The notes below the pieces were generated by a model. The model saw nothing but the letters and a program-made list of their open reading frames with translations, did no database searches and was not told the DNA's origin. The translations under genes and the position numbers were made by a program. Shown piece after piece: positions 33,229 to 42,050 of a stretch of 64,000 nucleotides of DNA; the stretch's first letter is position 1, and every line of letters starts with the position of its first letter. The stretch is from Streptomyces sp. TLI_105 (lineage in GTDB: Bacteria > Actinomycetota > Actinomycetes > Streptomycetales > Streptomycetaceae), in assembly GCF_900105415.1 (NCBI RefSeq), contig NZ_FNSM01000001.1, positions 5,047,501 to 5,111,500 of the forward strand. Reading direction: 5' to 3'.

Positions 33229-33828
33229 ATGACCGACCCGACCCCCCGCCGCGCCCCCGCCGGAGCCGCCGTACTCCGCGAGGACGTGACCGAGGCCATC
33301 CGCGCCGCCGTCTTCGAGGAGCTCGCGGCCGTCGGCTACGCCCGGATGTCCATCGAGGGCATCGCGCGCCGCGCGGGCGTCGGCAAGACCGCCGTCTACC
33401 GGCGCTGGAAGTCCAAGCTCTCCCTCGTCCTCGACCTCGTCGGCGCCTTCGCCGCCCAGGGCCTCCCGGCACCCGCCAGCGGCTCCCTGTACGGGGACGT
33501 GCGCGCCCTCCTCGAAGTGGCCTCGCACGCCCTGCGCCACCCGGTCGCCTCCCAGGTCATCCCGGACCTGCTCGTCGAGGCCGCCCGCCACCCCGAGATC
33601 GCCGAGACCGTCAAGGCCGTGCTGCTCGACGGGCAGCAGGGCGTCATGACCCAGATCGTCCGCGAGGCCGTCGCCCGCGGCGAACTCCCCGAGGGCGCCG
33701 ACCCGGGCAAGGCCCTCGACCTGGCCGTCGGCCCGCTCTACTGGCGCCTCGTCGTCGTCCGTACGCCCCTGCCGAAGGGGTACGTGGACGAACTCGCGCG
33801 CTCGGCGGTGGCGGCGCTCAGGGCCTGA
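33229..33828 (+). CDS. TetR-family transcriptional regulator
   Basis: The 199-residue protein has an N-terminal helix-turn-helix (about 20-65, SIEGIARRAGVGKTAVYRRWKSK) and a TetR_C-like ligand domain. It is divergent from the Wzm/Wzt/GT87 operon and most likely represses it and itself; the ligand is unknown. The ATG at 33229 follows AGGA eight bases upstream; an ATG three codons earlier is possible. It converges within 10 bases on the sugar-importer operon. Confidence 0.9.
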   Translation: MTDPTPRRAPAGAAVLREDVTEAIRAAVFEELAAVGYARMSIEGIARRAGVGKTAVYRRWKSKLSLVLDLVGAFAAQGLPAPASGSLYGDVRALLEVASHALRHPVASQVIPDLLVEAARHPEIAETVKAVLLDGQQGVMTQIVREAVARGELPEGADPGKALDLAVGPLYWRLVVVRTPLPKGYVDELARSAVAALRA

Positions 33829-33838
33829 CCGGCGGGCG

Positions 33839-34750
33839 CTACTTCACCGCGCCCGCCATCACCCCCGACGCGAACTGCCGCTGGAACGCGAAGAACACCA
33901 CCAGCGGCACCACCATCGACACGAACGCCCCCGGCGCGAGCACGTCCACGTTGTTGCCGAACTGGCGCACCTGCTGCTGGAGCGCCACCGTGATCGGCGG
34001 CGACTGCGAGTCCGCGAAGATCAGCGCGACCAGCATGTCGTTCCACACCCACAGGAACTGGAAGATCCCCAGCGAGGCGATCGCCGGACCGCCGAGCGGC
34101 AGCACCACCCGGGTGAAGAGACGGATCTCGCCCGCCCCGTCGAGCCGCGCGGCCTCGAGGAGTTCGCGCGGGATCTCCGCGAAGAAGTTCCGCAGCAGGA
34201 AGATCGCGAACGGCAGGCCGAAGGCCGTGTGGAAGAGGACCACCCCGGCCGTCGTCTCGAAGAGCCCCACCGCCCCGAACAGCTTCGACACCGGCACCAG
34301 GGCCACCTGCACCGGGACCACGAGGAGCGCGACCACACCCAGGAACCACCAGTCCCGGCCCGGGAACTCCAGCCACGCGAAGGCGTAACCGGCGAGCGAG
34401 CCGATGAGGAGGACCAGGAGGGTGGCCGGGACGGTGATCAGGACGGTGGAGAGCAGCGAGCCGGTGATCGTGTCGTTCGCGAGGAGACGGGTGTAGTTCT
34501 CGGTGGTCAACTGCGCCGGGGCCGTGAAGACCTGCCACCAGCCGCTCGCCGCGATGTCGGACGGCGAGCGGAGCGAGGAGAGCAGCAGCCCGACCGTCGG
34601 CATCAGCCAGAACAGGCCGGCGAGGACGAGGAAGACCCGGACGGCGCCGGACGCGGCCCCGCCGGCGAGCCGGGCGGCGAGGCGCGTGCCGGACCCGGGG
34701 GTGCTCCGAGGGGTGGCCTCGGCGGCGGTCTCGGTGGTGAGCGACGTCAT
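33839..34750 (-). CDS. sugar ABC importer permease (MalG-like)
   Basis: The 303-residue membrane protein has six transmembrane segments and the EAA motif EIPRELLEAARLDGAGEIRLF, which contacts the ATPase. It belongs to the CUT1/MalG family. It starts at ATG 34750, overlapping the stop of the MalF-like gene by ATGA. No ATPase gene is present in the operon; Streptomyces CUT1 importers commonly share the ATPase MsiK (family knowledge). Confidence 0.92.
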   Translation of the reverse strand: MTSLTTETAAEATPRSTPGSGTRLAARLAGGAASGAVRVFLVLAGLFWLMPTVGLLLSSLRSPSDIAASGWWQVFTAPAQLTTENYTRLLANDTITGSLLSTVLITVPATLLVLLIGSLAGYAFAWLEFPGRDWWFLGVVALLVVPVQVALVPVSKLFGAVGLFETTAGVVLFHTAFGLPFAIFLLRNFFAEIPRELLEAARLDGAGEIRLFTRVVLPLGGPAIASLGIFQFLWVWNDMLVALIFADSQSPPITVALQQQVRQFGNNVDVLAPGAFVSMVVPLVVFFAFQRQFASGVMAGAVK

Positions 34751-36054
34751 CGGCGGGACTCCCTTCGGATGCGGCGGATGTTGACCACCATCACCGGCAG
34801 CACGAGGAGGAGCAGGACGACGGCGATGGCCGAGCCGACCCCGAGGTCCGCGTCCGTGCCGAAGGACGAGCGGTACAGCTGGAGCGCGAGCACGTTCGCG
34901 TCGTCCTGCGCGGAGCCCGGCGCGATGACGAAGACCAGGTCGAAGACCTTGAGCACGTTGATCATCAGGGTGACCAGGACGACCACGAGGACGGGCGCCA
35001 GGAGCGGCACCGTGATCCGCCGGAACACCTGCCACTCGTTCGCCCCGTCCACCCGCGCCGCCTCCAGGAGTTCGCGCGGTACGGCCGCGAGCCCGGCGCC
35101 GATCAGGACCATCGCGAACCCGGCCCACATCCACACGTACGCCCCGATCACGGCCGGGGTGACGAGCGAGGGGCCCAGCCACTCCACGCCGTTGTACTGC
35201 TCCCGGAAGTTGCTCGCGGGCAGCCGCAGTACGGCTCCGTCGGCGCGGTCCGCCGGCAGGGTGAAGCTGCCGTCGGCCGCCGCCGTGGCCGTGGCGACCA
35301 CCTTCCCGTCCCGTACCGCCTCGATCCGCAGCCCCTTCAGGCCCAGCTCCTCCGGATCGACCGCGTTCGGCTTCCCGCCGCCGCCCCGCGTGAAGTCCAG
35401 CCAGGCCGTTCCGGTGATCCCGGTGGACGCGGGTGCCGGCGCGTGCGCCGGGCGGGCGTCCTGGGGCATCTGCGCCGGCGCCACCCCGACCAGCGGCAGC
35501 AGCACCGGCACCCCCGCCCGGACCGGCTCCTTCGTGACGAACGCCCCGCCGCCCGCCGCCTCCAGCGGATGGACGGGCAGCGGCCGGGCCCGGGGGAAGC
35601 CGGAGGACTCGGCGAAGGTGTCGTGGACCCCGACCCAGACGGCGTTGGCGACCCCGCGGTCCGGGTCCTGCTCGTAGACGAGCCGGAAGATGATCCCGGC
35701 GGCGAGCATCGAGATCGCCATCGGCATGAAGACGACCAGCTTGAACGCCGTCCCCCAGCGCACGCGTTCGGTCAGCACCGCGAAGACCAGACCGAGCGCG
35801 GTGGCGACCGCCGGGGCCACCACCAGCCAGATCAGGTTGTTGCGGACGGCGGTGCGGAGCGAGTCGTCGGTGACGAGCGCCAGGTAGTTGTCGAGGCCGA
35901 CGAAGGAGGCGCCGGAACGGTCGAAGAACGAACGCCGGACGGAGTACCCGATCGGGTAGACGACGAGCGCGCCGAGCAGGAGCAGGGCGGGGAGCAGGAA
36001 CCCCGCCGCCACGGTCCTGCTCCTGCTCCTGCTTCTGGTCCTGGTGGCCGGCAT
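34747..36054 (-). CDS. sugar ABC importer permease (MalF-like) with inserted extracytoplasmic domain
   Basis: The 435-residue protein is about 130 residues longer than typical CUT1 permeases. After three N-terminal helices a hydrophilic stretch at roughly residues 140-285 contains ITGTAWLDFTRGG, LGLKGLRIEAVRDGKVV and ADGSFTLP, which look like a beta-sandwich (SdrD B/carboxypeptidase-regulatory-like) fold. The remaining helices and the EAA loop VPRELLEAARVDGANEWQVF follow. Insertion into an external loop recalls the large P2 loop of E. coli MalF, although the sequence is unrelated. The gene lies seven bases after the binding-protein gene. Confidence 0.9.
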   Translation of the reverse strand: MPATRTRSRSRSRTVAAGFLLPALLLLGALVVYPIGYSVRRSFFDRSGASFVGLDNYLALVTDDSLRTAVRNNLIWLVVAPAVATALGLVFAVLTERVRWGTAFKLVVFMPMAISMLAAGIIFRLVYEQDPDRGVANAVWVGVHDTFAESSGFPRARPLPVHPLEAAGGGAFVTKEPVRAGVPVLLPLVGVAPAQMPQDARPAHAPAPASTGITGTAWLDFTRGGGGKPNAVDPEELGLKGLRIEAVRDGKVVATATAAADGSFTLPADRADGAVLRLPASNFREQYNGVEWLGPSLVTPAVIGAYVWMWAGFAMVLIGAGLAAVPRELLEAARVDGANEWQVFRRITVPLLAPVLVVVLVTLMINVLKVFDLVFVIAPGSAQDDANVLALQLYRSSFGTDADLGVGSAIAVVLLLLVLPVMVVNIRRIRRESRR

Positions 36055-36061
36055 GTCGGCC

Positions 36062-37423
36062 TCAGCCCTTCGCGGCGGCCTTGTACGCCTTCGCCGCGTC
36101 CGCCTCCAGACGCGCCTGGGCCCCGGCGACGTCCTTCGGGTTCTTCAGGAAGTCCTGGAGCGCCTTCCACTCGCCCTTGCCCGGCGTCCCGCCGAAGGAC
36201 TGCGGCATCTGGTCCGACATGTCGAAGCGGAAGTCGTCACCGGCCCCGATGAGCGCCTTGGCGATCTCCCGCTGGACGTCGTTCGGGTACGCCGCCGGGT
36301 CCAGGTTCTTGTTGGGGGAGAGGAACCCGCCCTCGGCCGCCCAGATCTTCGCCGCGTCCGGCGAGGCGAGGAAGGCGAGCAGCGCCTGCGCGCCCTTGGT
36401 GTCCTTCAGGGCCACGGCCGCGTCGCCGGCCGTCACCACCGGGGCGGTGCCGCCGTCGCCGACCTTCGGGAAGGGGAAGACCTTCGCGTCCTTCCCGATC
36501 TCCGCCTTGGTCTGCGCGATGTTGACGGCGGCGAAGTCGCCCTCGAAGACCATCGCCCCCTTGGGCTGGTCGCCGCCCGTGAAGGTCTGCGTGACCGAGG
36601 CCGGGTACTCCGTCTGCAGCGCACCGGTCGGCCCGCCCGCGATCAGCGCCGGCTTGCCGAAGAGCTCGGCGAGGGTCTTCAGGGCGGCGGCGACGGACGG
36701 GTCCGTCCACTTGATCTCGTGCTTCGCCAGCTGGTCGTACTTGGCCGGGCCGGCCTGGGAGAGATAGACGTTCTCGAACCAGTCGGTGAGCGTCCAGCCG
36801 TCCGCGCCGCCGACCGAGACCGGGGTCACGCCGGAGGCCGAGATCGTCTCGGCGGTGGCGAGGAACTCCTTCCAGGTCTTCGGCTCCGAGGCGCCCGCGT
36901 TCTCGAAGACGGCGGTGTTGTACCAGACCAGGGACTTGTTGGCGGCCTTGAAGTAGACCCCGTACTGGGTGCCGTCCACCGCGCCGAGCTCCTGCCAGCC
37001 GCGCGAGTAGTTCGCCGCCAGCTGGGACTTGACCTCCGGGCCGACCGGCTTCAGCCACTTCTGCGCGGCGGCCTGCTGGATCGCGCCCACCTGCGGGAGC
37101 ATCGCCACGTCCGGCGGCGCACCGCCGGCGATCTTCGTGCCGAGGAAGTTCACGATCGGGTCCTGTGCGGGCACGAAGGTGACGGTCGCACCGGTGCGCC
37201 TCTCGAACTCCTTCAGGACCTTGGTGAAGTTCTCCTGCTCCGGGCCCGTCCAGACGGCGGCGACCTCGATCTTCTCGCCCTTGAGGGAGAGGTCGCGGCC
37301 CGGTGCGGGCTCCGGGTCCTTCGAGGTGCCGCCGTCGCCGCAGCCCGCGAGGGCGAGTGCGGCCACCGCCGTCAACGCCGTGAAGGTCACTGCGGCCCTG
37401 CGTGGCCGAAGAGTTGTACGCAT
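36062..37423 (-). CDS. sugar ABC importer substrate-binding lipoprotein
   Basis: The 453-residue extracellular solute-binding protein (family 1) has a signal peptide and lipobox ALAGC with lipidated C28. The mature part shows GPEQENFTKVLKEFERRTGATV and the two-lobe pattern of CUT1 sugar-binding proteins; the closest resemblance is to alpha-glucoside or oligosaccharide binders, but the sugar cannot be assigned. It heads the three-gene importer operon. A TTGACA-type -35 candidate lies on the minus strand at 37509-37514. Confidence 0.92.
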   Translation of the reverse strand: MRTTLRPRRAAVTFTALTAVAALALAGCGDGGTSKDPEPAPGRDLSLKGEKIEVAAVWTGPEQENFTKVLKEFERRTGATVTFVPAQDPIVNFLGTKIAGGAPPDVAMLPQVGAIQQAAAQKWLKPVGPEVKSQLAANYSRGWQELGAVDGTQYGVYFKAANKSLVWYNTAVFENAGASEPKTWKEFLATAETISASGVTPVSVGGADGWTLTDWFENVYLSQAGPAKYDQLAKHEIKWTDPSVAAALKTLAELFGKPALIAGGPTGALQTEYPASVTQTFTGGDQPKGAMVFEGDFAAVNIAQTKAEIGKDAKVFPFPKVGDGGTAPVVTAGDAAVALKDTKGAQALLAFLASPDAAKIWAAEGGFLSPNKNLDPAAYPNDVQREIAKALIGAGDDFRFDMSDQMPQSFGGTPGKGEWKALQDFLKNPKDVAGAQARLEADAAKAYKAAAKG

Positions 37424-37546
37424 CGCTGCCCCGTCTCTCCCGTGCGCTTCGCTGTCCCGTGCCGACAGGTCTACGCCGGGCCGCGGAGCCCCGCAATACC
37501 GCCTCCCGTGTCAAGCGGACGATCGTGACGCCCTCGTGACGTGGCG

Positions 37547-40500
37547 TCAGCCGTGCGTGGCCGGGGTCAGCGGGGCTATTGGCGTCGCCTCGACCGAGCG
37601 CGCCGCCCGGTCCAGCGCGCTGGCCAGGAGCGCCAGGTCCGTCGGTCCGTTGCCCAGCTCACGGACCGGGCGACGGGTGGGCGGGTCGCCCATCCGCTCC
37701 CACTCCAGCGGGACGACCGTCGGACGGAGCGTCGCCGTCCGGGGGATCCGGCCCGTGACGCGACCCGTCTGGAAGGGGGTCACCCGGCCGTCCGGATGCC
37801 CGAGACGGCCCCGCCCGGCCGCCGGCACGTCCGGGCCCGCCGCCACCGGCGGCGCGTCGAGCACGATCCGCAGCCGGGCCCCGTGGGCCAGCTCCGTGTC
37901 GACGGTCCGGTCCGGACGCGCCGAGGTCGCCACGAGGTGCACCCCGAGCCGCTCGCCGTTCCGCGCGATGGCCTCCAGGACCCGCACGACGGACCCGGCG
38001 GCGGGCCGGCCGGGAGCGCCGAGCGCGGGGGCTACCAGGGCGTCGAAGTCGTCGACGAGCACGACGAGCCGCGGCAACTGCCCGGCTCCTGCCGCCCGCC
38101 CGGCCCCCTGCTCCCCGGAAGCGGGCCGGGGGATCCGCCCCGCGGAGTCCTCGGTGGCGGGGCGGGGGATGCGGCCGCTGGCCCGGGCGGTGAGGTCGTC
38201 GGGGGCGGGACGGGCGACGCGGCCGCTGCTCCGGCCGGTGAGGTCGTCCGCGCCGGGGTACGGGACGCGCCCGCTCGTCCGGCCCGTCACGTCGTCCGCG
38301 CCTCCGCGCGGGACGCGGCCGCTCGGGTGCTCGGTGAGGTCGCCGTCGCCCGTGCGGAGGGTGCGGCTGCTCGGGCGGTCGTCGAGGGGCCCGCCGTCCC
38401 GCCGCGGCAGCCGCCCACTGGGCGTATCGGCCAGGAAGGCGTCCCCACCGGACCGCGCCCGCGCCCCGGACCGCTCGTCGAGGCCCCCGTCCCCGGCACG
38501 GGGGACGCGCCCGCTCGGGCGGTCGCCGAGATCGCCTGCGCCGGGGTACGGGGTACGGCCGCCGGCGCGGCCGGTGACGTCGTCGGCGGAGGGGTACGGG
38601 ACCCGACCGCTGGAGCGGCCCGCCACGTCGTCCGCGCCGGGGTACGGCACGCGGCCGCTCGTGCGGCCCGTCACGTCGTCGGCGCCCGGGTACGGGGTAC
38701 GACCGCTGGAGCGGCCGGTGAGGTCCTCGCCGGAGGGGTACGGCACGCGGCCGCTCGTACGGCCCGTCACGTCGTCGGCGCCTCCCCGCGAGGGGCGGAC
38801 GGCCGGGTGGTTCGTGGGGGCGGAGTCGGTCGTGCGGAGGGTGCGGCCGCCGGCGCGGCCGCCGAGGTCGCCCGTACCCGGCTGCGGGACGCGGCCGCTC
38901 GTGCGGCCCGTCACGTCGTCCGCGCCCGCGCGCGGCACGCGGCCGCTGCTCGGGAGCGCGCCGATCGTGCCGTCGCCCGTGCGCAGCGTGCGGCCGCTCG
39001 GGCGGTCCGCGAGGTCGCCGGTGTCCGGGACGCGGACGGTCGCGCGGGCGCCCTGGGGCACGGTCTCCGCCGCGCTCGGGGCGCGCTGCCCGATCAGCCG
39101 GTCGGCGACGGGCGTGCGGCCGCCCCGGCGGTCGGCGAAGTGCCCGTCGCCCAGCAGCTCCGCCCGGCGCTTCAGCTCGGCGCCGAGCGCCTGCGCGAAC
39201 TCCCGCATCCGCACCGGGTCCGAGGCGACCAGGTGCTCGGTGACGTGCGGCAGCTCCGTGCAGGCCGAGAGGCCCTCGCCGCGCTCGCCGCCCGCGCCGT
39301 CCACGAGGAGCAGCCCGAGCCGGTCGGGGCGGCCGCCCGCCGCGAGCGAGGCGGCGATCGAGCGGAGCAGCTCCGTGCGTCCGCTGCCCGCCGGGCCCTC
39401 GATCAGCAGGTGCGGGCCCTCCTTGGTGAGGTCCACGGAGAGCGGTCCGCGCGGCCCCGCGCCCAGGACGGCCGTGCCGTCCCCGGCGGAGGCCCAGCGG
39501 GCCATCAGGGAGGCGGGGGTGGCCCGGGCGAGCCCGAGCTCGTCGAGGAGCCGGGCCGACGGGGGCAGCGCGGCGGCCCGGGCGCCCGGTGCCGCGGCCG
39601 TCTCGGGGCGCAGCGGGGCGAGGGCCCGGCCGAACCGCTCGGCCCAGGCGACGGAGACCGCGTCGACGACGCCGACGGTGCCGTGGCCCGCGAGCCGGCC
39701 GCCGGAGGTCCGGAGCAGCCGCAGGGCCGTCGCCACGTCACCGCTCAGGAGCGTCGCGGCCCCGCACTCGCGGAAGGCGAGGGACGCGGCGCACGCGGCC
39801 TCGTACGTGGCGGCCACGGGCGAGTCCGGGGTGGCGGAGGGCGCCTCGGCGAGGCACAGGAGGTGGATGCCGGCCGCCGCGCCCGCGCCCGCGAGCCGCG
39901 CGACCGTCTCGCGGAGGGCCGCCGATCCGGGGTCGCCGTCGACGATGACGACCGTCGTCGGCCCGTCGTGGCGGGCGGCGGCCTCGGCGACGGACGCGCG
40001 GTCGGCGCTGGGCCAGCCGGGGCCGAGCGGGCCGTCGTCGAGCCGCCGGGTCAGCTCGGCCGCACGCGCGTGGGCCTGGTCGCGGTCGTACGCCAGGAGC
40101 AGCCGGCAGTCCTGGCCGTGGGCCGGCCGGACGTGCGGGAGCCAGCCGAGCCAGCCCCAGGCGCGGCGCCGCTCCTCCAGGGAGCGGTTCCGGTCGGCGC
40201 TGATGAGGACGATCTCCAGGTCGGAGGGGGAGTGCAGGGCGGCGAGCTGGGCCACCACCGAGCGCGCGAGCCCGGCGAGCCGGTCGCCGGGGCCCGCCAG
40301 GCCGAGGGACCCGGCCTCGCGCAGTCCGACGGTGACCGGCACGCCGGAGAGTTCGGCGCGGTCGGTCGTGCCGAGCCGGACCACCAGGGACTCGGGGTGG
40401 TCCTGGGACCGCTCCCAGAGCCGGGGGCCCGGGCCGAGGGCGGTGAGCAGGACGGTGGCCGGGTCGGGCCAGGTGTCGGCGCGCGGTACGGGGCCGGGGG

Positions 40501-41542
40501 CGCCGTCCCGGGCGCCGGGGCCGGGACGGGTGCCCGCGTGCGTGTCCGGGGAGTCGTGGAGGCCGGCGGGGGCCGGGAGCTCCTCGCGGCCGCCCGCGAG
40601 GCGCCGGGCCCACGCGCCGAGCCCGCGCTTGCCGCCGCGCGCGGACGCGGGAGACGCCGCGGGAGCGTCCCCCCGGTCCCGGGGCCGGTCGGTCCCCCGG
40701 GTCCTGGCGTGCGGCTCGCCGTCGTCGTGGACTGCGTGCTTGTCGGGCCCGCCGTACCGGTCGTGCGGGTCCCCCGCGTGCGCGTGGCCCCCGTCGTAGA
40801 CCTCGCCGTACGCGATGCCGCGCGCTCCGCCGTGGGTGGTGTCCTCGCCCGGTCCCACCTGAGCGGTGCGGTCCGGCAGGTGCGTCCCGTGCGCGACGCG
40901 CAGGTGGCCCTCGCCGTCCGGGGCGGTCGCCACCGCGTCCGTGCCACCGGGGGCGCCGACGGGGCCCGTCAGCCGGAGGGCGGACTCGCCGAGGCGCAGC
41001 AGCGCGCCCGGGCGGAGCGGCACCGGGCGGTCGCCGACGGGCACGCCGTCGAGCGTCGTGCCGTTCGTCGAGCCGCGGTCGGAGACCGTGACCCGGCCGT
41101 CCTCGCCGACGGTCACCGTGCAGTGGGCGCGGGAGACGTCGGGGTCGTCGAGGGGCACGTCGGCGTCGACGGAACGGCCGATTCTGATCGCTCCGCCGTG
41201 CAGCAGGTGCACTCCGCCCGCGTCCGGGCCGGCCACCACGTGCAGCCGGGCGCAGGCCGTCTCGTCGACCCGGTCGTCCGGGCCGGGGACCTGGAGGGAG
41301 AGGACCGCGCCGTCGACCAGCGGGGGCTCGCCGAGGACGCAGCGGCGGCCGTCGAGCCGCTCCGCGCCCGCGTAGAGCACGGTCGTGCCCGAGGCGGAGG
41401 TGTCGGGGCCGGTGACGGCGGCGGCGAGGTTCGAGGCCACGGCGGCGAGAGCCGTCCCGGCGGGGGCCGTGACGAGCACGTCGCAGGCGCGCCCGGCGCC
41501 GTGGCCGGCGTACGGCGCGAGGACGGTCAGCCGGATCTGCAT
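37547..41542 (-). CDS. FHA-domain EccC/EssC-like FtsK/SpoIIIE ATPase with internal repeats
   Basis: The 1331-residue protein starts with a ubiquitin-like region (1-80), then an FHA phosphothreonine-binding domain (about 97-185, with IRIGRS, SRAHC and RGSTNGT), a charged linker, and an EccC/EssC-type region (LWERSQDHPESLVVRLG, VAQLAALHSPSDLEIVLIS, WGWLGWLPHVRP). An FtsK-like ATPase domain follows. Its Walker A reads GPAGSGRTE, with R722 in place of lysine, and Walker B is LVVLVDDFDAL. Between them lie about 300 residues of 16-residue repeats (residues about 837-1144). No transmembrane helix is evident. It is divergent from pkaA, whose kinase product could phosphorylate FHA partners. No WXG100 or other type VII secretion gene is nearby. 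The start was chosen at MQIRLTVLAPY. Confidence 0.85.
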   Translation of the reverse strand: MQIRLTVLAPYAGHGAGRACDVLVTAPAGTALAAVASNLAAAVTGPDTSASGTTVLYAGAERLDGRRCVLGEPPLVDGAVLSLQVPGPDDRVDETACARLHVVAGPDAGGVHLLHGGAIRIGRSVDADVPLDDPDVSRAHCTVTVGEDGRVTVSDRGSTNGTTLDGVPVGDRPVPLRPGALLRLGESALRLTGPVGAPGGTDAVATAPDGEGHLRVAHGTHLPDRTAQVGPGEDTTHGGARGIAYGEVYDGGHAHAGDPHDRYGGPDKHAVHDDGEPHARTRGTDRPRDRGDAPAASPASARGGKRGLGAWARRLAGGREELPAPAGLHDSPDTHAGTRPGPGARDGAPGPVPRADTWPDPATVLLTALGPGPRLWERSQDHPESLVVRLGTTDRAELSGVPVTVGLREAGSLGLAGPGDRLAGLARSVVAQLAALHSPSDLEIVLISADRNRSLEERRRAWGWLGWLPHVRPAHGQDCRLLLAYDRDQAHARAAELTRRLDDGPLGPGWPSADRASVAEAAARHDGPTTVVIVDGDPGSAALRETVARLAGAGAAAGIHLLCLAEAPSATPDSPVAATYEAACAASLAFRECGAATLLSGDVATALRLLRTSGGRLAGHGTVGVVDAVSVAWAERFGRALAPLRPETAAAPGARAAALPPSARLLDELGLARATPASLMARWASAGDGTAVLGAGPRGPLSVDLTKEGPHLLIEGPAGSGRTELLRSIAASLAAGGRPDRLGLLLVDGAGGERGEGLSACTELPHVTEHLVASDPVRMREFAQALGAELKRRAELLGDGHFADRRGGRTPVADRLIGQRAPSAAETVPQGARATVRVPDTGDLADRPSGRTLRTGDGTIGALPSSGRVPRAGADDVTGRTSGRVPQPGTGDLGGRAGGRTLRTTDSAPTNHPAVRPSRGGADDVTGRTSGRVPYPSGEDLTGRSSGRTPYPGADDVTGRTSGRVPYPGADDVAGRSSGRVPYPSADDVTGRAGGRTPYPGAGDLGDRPSGRVPRAGDGGLDERSGARARSGGDAFLADTPSGRLPRRDGGPLDDRPSSRTLRTGDGDLTEHPSGRVPRGGADDVTGRTSGRVPYPGADDLTGRSSGRVARPAPDDLTARASGRIPRPATEDSAGRIPRPASGEQGAGRAAGAGQLPRLVVLVDDFDALVAPALGAPGRPAAGSVVRVLEAIARNGERLGVHLVATSARPDRTVDTELAHGARLRIVLDAPPVAAGPDVPAAGRGRLGHPDGRVTPFQTGRVTGRIPRTATLRPTVVPLEWERMGDPPTRRPVRELGNGPTDLALLASALDRAARSVEATPIAPLTPATHG
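38110..39030 (-). repeat. coding minisatellite, about 18 units of 48 bases
   Basis: Inside the FHA/EccC-like gene, units of 16 codons (SGRVPYPGADDVTGRT and variants) repeat in tandem. Central copies are near-identical and edge copies diverged or differ by one residue in length. Phase is kept throughout. The repeat lies between the Walker A and Walker B segments of the ATPase. Confidence 0.9.
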
Positions 41543-42050
41543 CGCCGTCAGCGGTCCCTTCTGCGCGAGCCGGCTCGGCAGGGGGGAACCGCCCTGTGTC
41601 TCCCCCCACCCGGCACGGACGCGTCGCCCGGTACAGGTCGGCACGGCGCGGGGGCTCCCGACCCCGTCGACGCGACGTGCTGGAGGCATCCTCGCACCTG
41701 CCACCGACAACACGCCCGCGGGTCGGTCACAAGTGATCTTGAATGTTCGGCAGTGGGCGAGAAATAGCCTGGTTGGGCATGCCTTCGGACCATGCCTGGC
41801 AACCGTCGCCCGCCGTGGAGCGTCTTCTTCCGGACAAGTTCCGTTCGCTCCGACCCCCCGGCGAGACCGGGACGCGGCAGCGGAACCGGCCTGTGGACGA
41901 CCGGCCGGTGACCCGTTCGGCGGCACTAAAGTGGGTCGGACACCCGGACGGGTCACAACAGAGACAGGGACCCGGGGCAACAAGACGACAGGGACTCCGG
42001 GAACACCCCGCGAACCACCCCAGGACCACGATCAGCAGGGAGCGCGTGAC
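41543..42050. promoter_or_regulatory. divergent promoter region, FHA-ATPase / pkaA
   Basis: A 508-base spacer with no convincing gene. Plus-strand -10 candidates are TAGCCT at 41765-41770 and TAAAGT at 41927-41932; the latter lies about 115 bases before the pkaA start. A CAGGGAG ribosome-binding site precedes pkaA. No operator was recognised. Confidence 0.45.

Noticed and set aside
38110..39030. CRISPR-like array of 48-base periodicity
   Set aside because: It is a coding tandem repeat inside the FHA/EccC-like gene; units are contiguous without spacers.
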